Assembly: GCF_015101885.1 (NCBI RefSeq)
Contig: NZ_CP062941.1
Location: forward strand, 1,364,001-1,428,000
Direction: 5' to 3'
Source of the DNA: Massilia litorea
GTDB taxonomy: Bacteria; Pseudomonadota; Gammaproteobacteria; Burkholderiales; Burkholderiaceae_D
Length of the DNA: 64,000 bases
Part shown: positions 39,806 to 49,920 of the stretch, in pieces
Position numbering within the stretch: position 1 is the first letter of the stretch
How the letters are laid out: every line of letters begins with the position of its first letter
Program-made: the position numbers and the translations under genes
The notes under the pieces: model-generated
The model's database searches: none
What the model was told of the DNA's origin: nothing
The model's input: the letters and a program-made list of their open reading frames with translations, nothing else

Positions 39806-40638
39806 TGCCTGCAACGCTCAATATCGTCGGCGCCGGCCATGTCGGGCGCACGCTGGGCCGCCTGTTTCATGAGCACGGCGTGTTCGCCGTCCAGGACGTG
39901 CTGACGCGTTCGCAGGCCAGTGCCGCGGATGCCGTCGCGTTCATTGGCGCCGGCCGCGCGCTGGCGCAGGTGGCGCCATTGCGTCCCGCATCGGTCTGGA
40001 TGCTGGCCGTCGGCGACGACCAGATCGCGCCCACCTGCGCGGCGCTGGCGGCAGCTGGACTACTGAACGGCGCCACCGTCTTCCACTGCAGCGGCGCCAA
40101 GGCCTCCGGTGAACTGCAAGCGGCAAGCCAGGCCGGTGCGCAGGTCGCCAGCATCCACCCGGTGCGCAGTTTCGCCGACCCCGATTCGGTCGCTGCCCAT
40201 TTTGCAGGCACCTGGTGCGGCGTCGAGGGAGATGCGGACGCGCTGGCGTGCTTGTCTCCCGCCTTCGAGGCGATCGGTGCGCGCCTGGTCGCCATCGATG
40301 CTGCCGCCAAGACGGTCTATCACGCGGCCTCGGTATTCGCCTCGAACTACCTGGTGACGGTGCTCGACGCCGCACTGCGCGCCTATGCCGCCGCCGGCGT
40401 GCCACCGCACATTGCACGCGAACTGGCCCAGCCGCTGGCGAGCGAAACCCTCGCCAATGTGTTCCGCCTGGGCGCTCCCGCGGCGCTCAGCGGACCGGTC
40501 GCGCGCGGCGACATGGCGACCGTGGCACGCCAGCAGGCGGCGCTGCAGGACTGGGATGCACCCACGGCCACGCTGTATGCGGCCCTGGTCGAGGCCACCA
40601 CGGCGCTGGCCGGGCGCAAGCGCCGCGGCGAGGCCTGA
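39805..40638 (+). CDS. Rossmann-like DUF2520 family protein
   Basis: 277 residues. An N-terminal NAD(P)-type fold, LNIVGAGHVGRTLGRLF, is followed by a helical dimerisation domain with KTVYHAASVFASNYLVTVLDAALRAY. It resembles the 6-phosphogluconate-dehydrogenase-like superfamily (ProC-like); the substrate is unknown. The ATG overlaps the DUF924 stop. Confidence 0.85.
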   Translation: MPATLNIVGAGHVGRTLGRLFHEHGVFAVQDVLTRSQASAADAVAFIGAGRALAQVAPLRPASVWMLAVGDDQIAPTCAALAAAGLLNGATVFHCSGAKASGELQAASQAGAQVASIHPVRSFADPDSVAAHFAGTWCGVEGDADALACLSPAFEAIGARLVAIDAAAKTVYHAASVFASNYLVTVLDAALRAYAAAGVPPHIARELAQPLASETLANVFRLGAPAALSGPVARGDMATVARQQAALQDWDAPTATLYAALVEATTALAGRKRRGEA

Positions 40639-40668
40639 CCCCTTCATTACATTCACTGAGGAATATCG

Positions 40669-41046
40669 ATGCTGTTGACCGCCTGGGCCACGCTGGCCGT
40701 TCTCGGGGTGTATTTCTGGACCGGCGTCATGGCCGGCTATGCGCGCGTGAAATACAAGGTAGCGGCGCCGTCGATGGACGGGCCCGCCGCCTTCCAGAGC
40801 GCCCAGCGGGTGCAGGCGAATACGCTCGAGCAGCTGCCGATCGTCCTGGTCCCCCTGTGGCTGTGCGCTGTGTATTTGAGCGACACCTGGGCCGCGGCCG
40901 GTGGCTTGCTCTGGTGCGCGGGACGTATCGCGTATGCGCTGGGTTATTACCGCGACCCGGCCAAGCGCGAAATCGGTTTTGTGCTTGGCATGGTGGCAAG
41001 TGGCGCCCTCGTTTGCGGGGCGGCCGTTGGTTTATTGATGCACTAG
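40669..41046 (+). CDS. MAPEG family membrane protein
   Basis: 125 residues with four hydrophobic segments. SAQRVQANTLEQLPIVLVPLWL and AGRIAYALGYYRDPAKRE are the MAPEG signature (glutathione-linked eicosanoid metabolism family). Bacterial members are mostly uncharacterised. Confidence 0.88.
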   Translation: MLLTAWATLAVLGVYFWTGVMAGYARVKYKVAAPSMDGPAAFQSAQRVQANTLEQLPIVLVPLWLCAVYLSDTWAAAGGLLWCAGRIAYALGYYRDPAKREIGFVLGMVASGALVCGAAVGLLMH

Positions 41047-41170
41047 AGCAAAAAATCTGCATCCAGTAATCGACAAAGTTCCCAAACGGCAATAAGCTTT
41101 GCTGTTGAATCCGTCATGTCGGTGACTGGTGCGCGTCGCGCCCGGGCCGGTTCGATGCGTAGGAGGCACC

Positions 41171-41533
41171 ATGTTGTTTTTGAAAAGTACCGCGGCCATG
41201 AAGGCACCGGGCATTTATGAAGTCGATGTCGCCGCCAAGCCGCCCGGTAAAACCTTCGGCGTCTACCTGGCAACCGATCCCGACAATCCGCCCCAGGGCG
41301 TGCTTGCGGCGCTGGCCGAGCTCGGTTTCAAAAGCACCTACCAGAAGAACTACACCCACCGCGACGGCGGCCGCGTGCTCGACCTGCATTTCGAAAAGGA
41401 TGGCACCGACCTGTTCAAGGGCTGGAAGGCCGAGGAATGCAGCGCCAACCTGGCCGCCATCAACAGCCTGTTCGGCGATCTCGGCGTGACGGTCACGACC
41501 CGCGTGATGAGCATGGCCGAAGCCTACGCCTGA
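41171..41533 (+). CDS. Hypothetical protein, function unknown
   Basis: 120 residues. AGGAGG lies five bases before the ATG, so the start is well supported. No motif is recognised. The protein is mixed alpha/beta with FKSTYQKNYTHRDGGRVLDLHFEKDGTDLFKGW in the centre; no signal peptide, no membrane segment. It stands alone between the MAPEG gene and the convergent molybdopterin-type protein. Confidence 0.7.
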   Translation: MLFLKSTAAMKAPGIYEVDVAAKPPGKTFGVYLATDPDNPPQGVLAALAELGFKSTYQKNYTHRDGGRVLDLHFEKDGTDLFKGWKAEECSANLAAINSLFGDLGVTVTTRVMSMAEAYA

Positions 41534-41622
41534 TGCCTGCCGGGAGTGCCGCCACCGGTGCTCCGGAGTTCCCCGCTACCTGTTCACGCACGAGCCCGCT
41601 TTGCGGCCTCGTGCGTTTGGCA

Positions 41623-42201
41623 TTAAGCCTGCACGGCGATGTGGTACAAGGCCCAGGGGCAGGCGCCGAAACGGGCCGCCAGCGGCTGCGCCGCCATCTC
41701 CGGCACCCGGTCGGCATCGTAGACGGCCCACAGCGGTCCCAGGCCCCCGAGCGCCATCGGCCGTCCGTCGAGGTGGGTGGCCAGGATAAAACCCTGGGCC
41801 CGCGCCTGGCGCAGGGTGATACCGGCAGCGTAACCGTCGACCGCGCGCAGGGTGATGCGGGTGTCATTTGCCCCCGGCGCGCCGGCCAGGGCCAGCACGT
41901 CGGACAACGAGGGGCCGTGCAGGGCATGCGCCTTGCCGTCATACTCGAGCGTAGGGTGGATGGTGCGTGCCGGCAGCCGCGCCAGCGCCGTGAAGTCGAG
42001 CGCATGGGCCTGCGTAAAGCTGAGCTTGTGCCTGGCCATCATCTGGTCGAGCGCCGGATCGAGCGCGCCGCGGTTCGGGCGCCGGATATCTCCGCTGATC
42101 GTCAGCAGCACCGGGCCGGCCGGCGCAGCGCCGGCCGCGCCGGCCAGGCCGGGCAGGGCGCTCGCGGCGAGGGTCGCGCCGAAGAACTCACGTTTGTTCA
42201 T
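41623..42201 (-). CDS. Molybdopterin-dependent oxidoreductase-like protein, exported
   Basis: 192 residues. The N-terminus (MNKREFFGATLAASALPGLAG) is a Tat-like or Sec signal with Lys-Arg rather than Arg-Arg. The mature part, LLTISGDIRRPN then LPARTIHPTLEYDGKAHALHGPSLSDVLALAG, matches the small sulfite-oxidase-fold domain. The only Cys (FGACPW) is near the C-terminus and not at the molybdenum-ligand position, so cofactor binding is doubtful. Convergent with the 120-residue gene. Confidence 0.72.
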   Translation of the reverse strand: MNKREFFGATLAASALPGLAGAAGAAPAGPVLLTISGDIRRPNRGALDPALDQMMARHKLSFTQAHALDFTALARLPARTIHPTLEYDGKAHALHGPSLSDVLALAGAPGANDTRITLRAVDGYAAGITLRQARAQGFILATHLDGRPMALGGLGPLWAVYDADRVPEMAAQPLAARFGACPWALYHIAVQA

Positions 42202-42252
42202 GCGACAATTCTCCATCTGGGGATACGCCCATGATAATCGTTCAATGAGTCC

Positions 42253-42849
42253 ATGGATCTGTTCGACACCCCCGGCACACTGTTGCCGATTCCCATCGAA
42301 GACGGACAACTGGCGCTGCTGAGCCAGCTGCCGCTGCCCTGGCCGAACGCCGAGGTGTTACAGCGCCTGCTGGACGAGACGCCGTGGCGCCAGGAAAGCG
42401 TGGTCGTCTACGGCAAGCGCCATCCCCAGCCGCGCCTGACGGCCTGGTATGGCGAGGCCAGCTATACCTATTCGGGCCTGAAACTGGAACCCTTGCCGTG
42501 GACGCCACTGCTGCTGGCGATCCGCGCGGCGGTCGAGGCGGCCTGCGGCGCGCGGTTTAACAGCGTGCTCCTGAACCGCTACCGCGACGGCCAGGACAGC
42601 ATGGGCATGCACAGCGACGACGAGCCGGAACTGGGCCCGGAACCCATCATCGCCTCGCTCAGCTACGGCACGACCCGTCCCTTTATTTTGCGGCATAAAC
42701 GCAACAAACAGACCATCCGCATCGCGCTGGAGGAGGGCAGCCTTTTATTGATGAGTGGGCAATTGCAGAAACACTGGCTCCACGGCATCAATAAATCGGC
42801 TCGTTCCCTAGGAGAACGGATTAATCTAACCTTCAGGTACGTCGTTTAA
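42253..42849 (+). CDS. AlkB-like alpha-ketoglutarate-dependent dioxygenase
   Basis: 198 residues. The iron site is complete: His and Asp in MHSDDEPELG and the second His in HWLHGINK. The 2-oxoglutarate arginine lies in ERINLTFR at the end. The pattern fits the ALKBH2/3-like bacterial group, which removes alkyl groups from DNA or RNA bases. Confidence 0.9.
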   Translation: MDLFDTPGTLLPIPIEDGQLALLSQLPLPWPNAEVLQRLLDETPWRQESVVVYGKRHPQPRLTAWYGEASYTYSGLKLEPLPWTPLLLAIRAAVEAACGARFNSVLLNRYRDGQDSMGMHSDDEPELGPEPIIASLSYGTTRPFILRHKRNKQTIRIALEEGSLLLMSGQLQKHWLHGINKSARSLGERINLTFRYVV

Positions 42850-42882
42850 TCTGCACGTATTCGGCGGCATTTCGCACGCAAA

Positions 42883-42906
42883 ATAACTGAACTTTAGGTC
42901 AGTTAT
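42883..42906. repeat. 8-base inverted repeat
   Basis: ATAACTGA (42883-42890) and TCAGTTAT (42899-42906) flank ACTTTAGG. It lies between the AlkB and outer-membrane genes, too far from a T run to be a clear terminator. It could be an operator of the outer-membrane gene. Confidence 0.4.
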
Positions 42907-43031
42907 CTTACATTTGCTTACAGTTCTTACTGGATTTGGACTGTGTGCACCCTTTTCATGATGCTATCTTGGACACATCGCGATTCACGATGAATTGCGA
43001 GCCAGACAACAAACGTGAAAAGGATTTACGT

Positions 43032-43604
43032 ATGAAAAAGCTCATCTTTGCACTGATCGCAGGCTCCGCACTCATGACCGCCGCCCAGGCCCAGACCATC
43101 ACCCCACATCCGTATGTCGGCGTCGGCGCCTCGGGTGCCGATCGCGAATACAAGGTGAACGGCGCGACCATGAACGACAATGACGGCTACAAGTTTTCGG
43201 GCAAAGTGTTCGGCGGCGTCGAACTGACCGATAAATTCGGCGTCGAAGCCGGTTATACCGACTTCCGCAAGGCCGGCGGCAACTACACCCTGAACGGTGC
43301 CAACGTTAATACCGAGACCGATGGCTACGGCGCCTATGTCGCCGGCAAGGCCTCCATGCCCCTGAACGACAAGTTCTCGGTCTTCGGCAAGCTGGGCGTG
43401 GCCCACACCAAGGCCGAAATGGAATCGGCTACCGCAGGCCTGAACCGCAAGGTCAGCGATAACGGTGGCTACGGCGCCCTGGGCATGCAGTACAACGTGA
43501 CCCCGCAAGTCGCGCTGACCGCCGAGTACGAGCGCTACGGCAAGAAACAAGACTTCGGTCCAAAGCCGGACGTCTTCACCATCGGCGCGAAGTACCAGTT
43601 TTAA
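43032..43604 (+). CDS. Outer-membrane beta-barrel protein (OmpA-like N-terminal barrel)
   Basis: 190 residues with a signal peptide (MKKLIFALIAGSALMTAAQA). The mature protein has alternating strands (YVGVGASG, GVEAGYTDFRK, GYGAYVAGKAS, VFGKLGVAHTKAE) and ends in FTIGAKYQF with the C-terminal Phe recognised by the Bam machinery. It has no peptidoglycan-binding OmpA domain. AAGGA lies eight bases upstream of the ATG. A terminator follows. Confidence 0.9.
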   Translation: MKKLIFALIAGSALMTAAQAQTITPHPYVGVGASGADREYKVNGATMNDNDGYKFSGKVFGGVELTDKFGVEAGYTDFRKAGGNYTLNGANVNTETDGYGAYVAGKASMPLNDKFSVFGKLGVAHTKAEMESATAGLNRKVSDNGGYGALGMQYNVTPQVALTAEYERYGKKQDFGPKPDVFTIGAKYQF

Positions 43605-43626
43605 TGCGTCGCTGAGGTAACAAAGT

Positions 43627-43649
43627 AAAAGGGCCTGCGGGCCCTTTTT
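43627..43649 (+). terminator. Terminator of the beta-barrel gene
   Basis: AAAAGGGCC pairs with GGCCCTTTT around TGCG (43636-43639), and the T run ends at 43649. It also lies just beyond the convergent transposase gene. Confidence 0.85.
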
Positions 43650-43686
43650 CTATTGGTAGTAGCGCTTGGCGCGCTGCGCTTCCGAC

Positions 43687-44232
43687 TCACAAAGCGGGTG
43701 CGGCCCCGATCCCTCCGCCGTTTCGCATGGCCCAGGGCGGCAGAACGGGCGGCGTTTCCAGTTGCGGCGCCAATAAACCCTCGGCAATAAAACGGTGGAC
43801 CGAGGACCAGGGCCAGTCGTGGGCGCAGGTACACAGGCCATGGCGCACCGGATTGGTGTGCATGTAGTCGATCAGGGAGGCGTATTCGGCTTCGTCGGAC
43901 ACCCGGAATTCCTGGTACTGGCGCGCCCAGATTGCGCCGTCGGCGCTGGCGGCGGCCAGCGATTTGCGCAGCGCCTTGGAAAACGCGATTTTCACGGCGC
44001 GCCAGCGGCTGGAACAGTCGTGGTCGCCGGGCGGCAGGGTCCACATCGCGTGGGCATGGTCGGGCAGGACCACCCAGCCGTCGACGTGGAAGGGCTTGCG
44101 GACGCGCGCCTGGCGGATGGCGTCGCCAAAAGCGGCGATATGGTCCGTCAGCAGGGTACTGCCACGGTCCAGCAGGCGCACCGTGAAGAAAAAGGTCCCA
44201 CCGGGGACCCGGTTGTCGCGGTAGTCTGTCAT
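43687..44232 (-). CDS. REP-associated tyrosine transposase (Y1, IS200-like)
   Basis: 181 residues in one HUH-endonuclease domain. The metal motif is LPDHAHAMWTLP and the catalytic Tyr is in DYMHTNPVRHGL. The N-terminal MTDYRDNRVPGGTFFFTVRLLDR is typical of RAYTs that act on REP hairpins rather than mobilise themselves. The start at 44232 is chosen over a longer frame. No second domain or inverted repeats of an IS are seen; small hairpins with GTAG- or GGAG-like tetranucleotides flank it. Confidence 0.87.
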   Translation of the reverse strand: MTDYRDNRVPGGTFFFTVRLLDRGSTLLTDHIAAFGDAIRQARVRKPFHVDGWVVLPDHAHAMWTLPPGDHDCSSRWRAVKIAFSKALRKSLAAASADGAIWARQYQEFRVSDEAEYASLIDYMHTNPVRHGLCTCAHDWPWSSVHRFIAEGLLAPQLETPPVLPPWAMRNGGGIGAAPAL

Positions 44233-44382
44233 GAGCAAAGTGTGCCAATCGATGGTGATCGCCATGTCGATTGGCGCAAATGGGAGGCGGGAACTGGGAT
44301 AGGTTCCAAGAGCCTCATCAATGATCGATTCTACACACGGCTTTTCAGGAACCGCGTTTCATTTCCGCGCGAAAATCATCTA

Positions 44383-44412
44383 TCAAAACAAACGCCCGGC
44401 AGTGCCGGGCGT
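44383..44412 (-). terminator. Terminator of ettA
   Basis: Read leftward, ACGCCCGGC (44404-44412) pairs with GCCGGGCGT (44392-44400) around a three-base loop, then TTGTTTTGA follows. It lies 40 bases after the ettA stop. Confidence 0.85.
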
Positions 44413-44451
44413 CGTGCTCGCAGGAGCCTGTTTCGATGACGATTCGGGGAA

Positions 44452-46119
<1,668 letters not shown>

Positions 46120-46184
46120 TATTCAATTCTGTAGAAATGCAAGGTGCAAAGGATACGATAGAAGCGCCCGGTCGGGCACCCCCG

Positions 46185-47075
46185 TCACGAAACTTTCGGC
46201 GCCGGGGCGGCGCGCCCGCGCTGCAGCAGTCCTTCTCCGGCGAACAGGGCCAGCGCCGCCCAGATCAGGACAAAACCGACCAGCCGGTCAGCCGTGAACG
46301 CTTCCTTGAACAGCAGCACGCCGAGTAAAAACTGGATGGTCGGCGCCAGGTATTGCAGCAGGCCGAGGATCGACAGCGGAATCTTACGGGCGCCGCTGGC
46401 GAACAGCAGCAGCGGGACGGCCGTGATCGGGCCGGACGCGACCAGCAGCCAGCGCGTCGTGTCGGACGGCGTGTTGATGAACGCATTCTCGCCATGCAGC
46501 GTCAGCCAGGCAACATAGGCGGCCGCCAGCGGGAACAGCACCATCGTTTCGAAGGACAAGCCCTCCAAAGCGCCGAGGGCGGCCGTCTTGCGTAATAAAC
46601 CGTAGCCGCCGAAGGTGGCGGCCAGCAGCAGGGCGATCCAGGGCACGCTGCCGGACTGCACCGTGAGCCAGGCCACGCCGAGGGCGGCGATCGCGATGAC
46701 GGCCCACTGCAAGCGGCGCAGGCGTTCTTTTAATAACAAAAACCCGAACATGATGTTCACCAGTGGCGTAATGAAATAACCGAGGCTCGCTTCGATCACG
46801 TGGCCGTTGTTGACCGCCCAGATATACAGCAGCCAGTTGCCGGCCAACAGGACGGCCGAGGCGACGAAACTCCAGAACACGCGCGGCTGGCGTACCTGCT
46901 CCAGCCAGCGCCATTGTCTGCGCAGCGCCAGCACGATCAACAGGAAGGCGAGCGACCACAGCATGCGGTTGGCGAGGATCTGCAGCGCCGGCACTTCGCC
47001 GATGGCGTGGAAATACAAAGGGAACAGGCCCCAGCACAGGAAGGCCAGGGCGGCGGAAACGATGCCGGTACGCAT
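46185..47075 (-). CDS. rarD: EamA family transporter RarD
   Basis: 296 residues with ten hydrophobic segments in two EamA repeats. ALAFLCWGLFPLYFHAIGEVPALQILANRMLWS is the RarD-type N-terminus, and LGYFITPLVNIMFGFLLLKERL is in repeat one. The transported solute is not known; chloramphenicol sensitivity gave the name. Confidence 0.88.
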   Translation of the reverse strand: MRTGIVSAALAFLCWGLFPLYFHAIGEVPALQILANRMLWSLAFLLIVLALRRQWRWLEQVRQPRVFWSFVASAVLLAGNWLLYIWAVNNGHVIEASLGYFITPLVNIMFGFLLLKERLRRLQWAVIAIAALGVAWLTVQSGSVPWIALLLAATFGGYGLLRKTAALGALEGLSFETMVLFPLAAAYVAWLTLHGENAFINTPSDTTRWLLVASGPITAVPLLLFASGARKIPLSILGLLQYLAPTIQFLLGVLLFKEAFTADRLVGFVLIWAALALFAGEGLLQRGRAAPAPKVS

Positions 47076-47263
47076 GAAGGAAGAGGGGATGAGTTGCCAG
47101 TCGAGTATTATCGGCGAATTGGCGCGGGTTTGCCGGAGGCAGCATTTTTGTTCACTACCCCGTAAAGGCGCGCTAACGCGCGACCAGCCGAGCCGTATTC
47201 GGGCAAACTTGCAACACTACCCAGCGTGCGTATCCTCTGGCCAAGACAGCCATCGAATAGTTC

Positions 47264-47292
47264 TTGCAATTTTCTTGTCGTTATTTTATGGT
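47264..47292 (+). promoter_or_regulatory. Candidate kup promoter with adjoining hairpin
   Basis: TTGCAA (47264-47269) and TATGGT (47287-47292) are 17 bases apart. GGTGCGCCGCACC (47290-47302) forms a short hairpin at the predicted transcript start, which could affect initiation or 5' stability. Confidence 0.5.
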
Positions 47293-47324
47293 GCGCCGCA
47301 CCAGAACAACAATATGGTGCAATC

Positions 47325-49202
47325 TTGACGTCGCAAAATAATAAAAGCGGCCTGGCGGCAATGACGCTGGCTGCGGTGGGTATCGTCTACGGCGATATCG
47401 GTACCAGTCCGCTATACACCCTCAAGACCATCTTCGACCCGGAACACGGCCTCGCGCTGAACACCCCCAACCTGCTCGGCATCGTCTCCCTGATCTTCTG
47501 GGGGCTGACCCTGATCGTCTCGCTGAAATACGTGACCCTGGTGCTGCGCGCCGACAACCGCGGCGAGGGCGGCATCATGGCGCTGATGGCGCTGGTGCTG
47601 AACTCCGTCACGAAATCCTCGCGCTGGTACCATCCGCTGATGATGATCGGCGTGTTCGGCGCCACCATGTTTTATGGCGACAGCGTGATCACCCCGGCGA
47701 TCTCCGTGCTGGGCGCAATCGAGGGCCTGGAAGTGGCGACCCCGGCACTGTCGCACTATGTCGTGCCGCTGGCGGTAGTCGTGCTGGTCGGCCTGTACAG
47801 CCTGCAGCGCCACGGCACGGCCGGTATCGGCCGCTGGTTCGGTCCGGTGATGATCGTCTGGTTCCTCGCGCTGGCGGTCATGGGCGTGATCAACATCGCG
47901 AAAGCGCCGGTCATCCTCGAAGCCCTGAATCCCTGGCATGCGGCGCGCTTCATGGCGGAAAACAAGTTCATCGCCTTCGTCGCCCTGGGCGCGGTGGTGC
48001 TGGCCCTGACCGGCGCCGAGGCCCTGTATGCCGACATGGGCCACTTCGGCAAGAAGCCGATCCGCTTTGCCTGGTTTTTAATCGTGTTCCCGGCCCTGGC
48101 ACTGAACTACCTGGGCCAGGGCGGCCTGTTGATCACCGATCCGACGGCCATCGAAAATCCCTTCTTCCGCCAGCTTGGCAGCTGGAGCGTGTATCCGCTG
48201 GTCGTGCTGTCGACGATGGCGGCGGTGATCGCTTCGCAGGCGACGATTTCCGGCACCTATTCGATGACGAAACAGGCGATCATGCTCGGCCTGCTGCCGC
48301 GCATGCGCGTCCTGCACACCTCGGAAAGCGAGATCGGCCAGATCTATATCCCGGCCGTGAACTGGATCCAGCTGGCCGTGGTCCTGATCGCGGTGACCGG
48401 CTTCGGTTCCTCGGACCGCCTGGCCGGCGCCTACGGCATCGCCGTCACCGCCACCATGCTGGCCACGACGATATTGACCTTCTTTGTGACGCGCTATCGC
48501 TGGAAGCTGCCGCTGGCCGTCTGCATCGGCGCCACCGGCTTCTTCATGCTGATGGACATCGCCCTGTTCTCGGCCAGTACCCTGAAACTGCTGCACGGCG
48601 GCTGGTTCCCATTGCTGCTGGGCGCCATCCTGCTGACCGGCATGCTGACCTGGAATCGCGGACGGGAACTGGTCTTCGAAAACCTGGAAGCGCACGCCAT
48701 TCCTCTCGACGCCTTTTTGCAGTCGCTGTTCGTCGGGCCGCCGACGCGCGTGCCCGGCACCGCGATCTTCCTGCGCGGCGAAACCGACGGCGTGCCGCAT
48801 GCGCTGCTGCACAACCTGTCGCACAACAAGGTGCTGCATGAGCGCGTCGTCTTTCTCACTGTCCACATCCGGGAAGAACCCTGGGTCCCGGCGGCCGAGC
48901 AGGTCCAGGTGGTGGAACTCGGGCATAACTGCTTCCAGTTGAACGTGCATTACGGTTTCAAGGATGAACCGCACATCCCGGGCGTGATGAAGCATTGCGC
49001 CACGCTGGGGCTGCCGTTCGAGATGATGGAAACCTCGTTCTTCATCGCGCGCCAGACCGTGATCTCGACCCCGGGAAAGGGCATGGCGCCTTGGCGCGAG
49101 CACCTGTTCGCCGCCATGTCGCGCAATGCGCGCGCCGCGGCCGATTATTACCAGATCCCGCCGAACCGCGTCATCGAGCTCGGCACGCAAGTCGAGATCT
49201 GA
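47325..49202 (+). CDS. kup: Low-affinity potassium transport protein Kup
   Basis: 625 residues from the TTG start, matching the 622-628 residues usual for Kup. Twelve membrane helices; the N-terminus MTSQNNKSGLAAMTLAAVGIVYGDIGTSPLYTLK and GMALMALV-like segments are diagnostic, and a soluble C-terminal domain follows. The TTG is chosen because the upstream in-frame ATG at 47226 would add a non-homologous 33-residue leader covering the promoter, and the next ATG would remove conserved residues. Confidence 0.93.
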   Translation: MTSQNNKSGLAAMTLAAVGIVYGDIGTSPLYTLKTIFDPEHGLALNTPNLLGIVSLIFWGLTLIVSLKYVTLVLRADNRGEGGIMALMALVLNSVTKSSRWYHPLMMIGVFGATMFYGDSVITPAISVLGAIEGLEVATPALSHYVVPLAVVVLVGLYSLQRHGTAGIGRWFGPVMIVWFLALAVMGVINIAKAPVILEALNPWHAARFMAENKFIAFVALGAVVLALTGAEALYADMGHFGKKPIRFAWFLIVFPALALNYLGQGGLLITDPTAIENPFFRQLGSWSVYPLVVLSTMAAVIASQATISGTYSMTKQAIMLGLLPRMRVLHTSESEIGQIYIPAVNWIQLAVVLIAVTGFGSSDRLAGAYGIAVTATMLATTILTFFVTRYRWKLPLAVCIGATGFFMLMDIALFSASTLKLLHGGWFPLLLGAILLTGMLTWNRGRELVFENLEAHAIPLDAFLQSLFVGPPTRVPGTAIFLRGETDGVPHALLHNLSHNKVLHERVVFLTVHIREEPWVPAAEQVQVVELGHNCFQLNVHYGFKDEPHIPGVMKHCATLGLPFEMMETSFFIARQTVISTPGKGMAPWREHLFAAMSRNARAAADYYQIPPNRVIELGTQVEI

Positions 49203-49300
49203 TACATAAGCCGTACAAAAAGCGGACAGTCTGGAGGTAGGGGCTCGGGTAAGGTGCAGTGTTTCTCCTGTTAAACACCTACACCTTACGCGAGTCCTCG

Positions 49301-49744
49301 ATGCACCTCCGATCTTCCCTTATCTGCGCCTGCTGCTGCGCCGTCCTGAGCCTGAGCGCCTGCGGCGGCGGCAGCGACAGTGACGGCAGCGCTCCTGCCA
49401 TTGTCGTTGCCAACCCGGCTACGCTGATCGTGACCGACAGCGTGGTCGGCACCGGCGCCGTCGCCACCGCCGGCAAGAAACTCACGGTCAATTACACCGG
49501 CTGGTATTACAGCGCCGGCGCGCCTGACCACAAGGGTGCCCAGTTCGAAAGCGGCAGCTTTGCCTTTACGCTTGGCACCGGCATGGTCATCGCCGGCTGG
49601 GACCAGGGCCTGGTCGGCATGAAGGTGGGCGGCAAGCGCAGCCTGTCGATCCCCTCCAACCTCGCCTATGGCAGCAGCGGCCGCGGTCCGATTCCGCCGA
49701 ACGCGGGCCTGCTGTTCGAGGTCGAGCTGACCAAGGTCGAGTAA
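49301..49744 (+). CDS. FKBP-type peptidyl-prolyl isomerase, lipoprotein
   Basis: 147 residues. A lipoprotein signal ends in LSLSAC (Cys21), followed by a Gly/Ser/Asp linker. The FKBP domain (about 55-147) shows [57 protein letters not shown] and [11 protein letters not shown]; the aromatic binding pocket residues are conserved. It should speed proline isomerisation of periplasmic proteins. Confidence 0.92.
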   Translation: MHLRSSLICACCCAVLSLSACGGGSDSDGSAPAIVVANPATLIVTDSVVGTGAVATAGKKLTVNYTGWYYSAGAPDHKGAQFESGSFAFTLGTGMVIAGWDQGLVGMKVGGKRSLSIPSNLAYGSSGRGPIPPNAGLLFEVELTKVE

Positions 49745-49871
49745 TCGGCCTGCGAAGCGTGCTGCGCCGGCGCCCCACACGCCGCTCCCGGCAAGCGCGC
49801 GCTACCGGCCCGCACACCCCTGTCCGCCAGGGCGCGCCATCGTTCTACCTGCTCTGGAGTACGATACGCCT

Positions 49872-49895
49872 TCGGCGACCTCAACAGGTCGCCGA
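49872..49895 (+). other. Perfect 10-bp hairpin upstream of the MFS gene
   Basis: TCGGCGACCT (49872-49881) and AGGTCGCCGA (49886-49895) flank CAAC. There is no T run. It lies 25 bases before the MFS start, so it may be a regulator site, a weak terminator of the FKBP gene or an RNA element. Confidence 0.55.
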
Positions 49896-49920
49896 TTGTG
49901 CAATTACCGGAGCATTTAGC

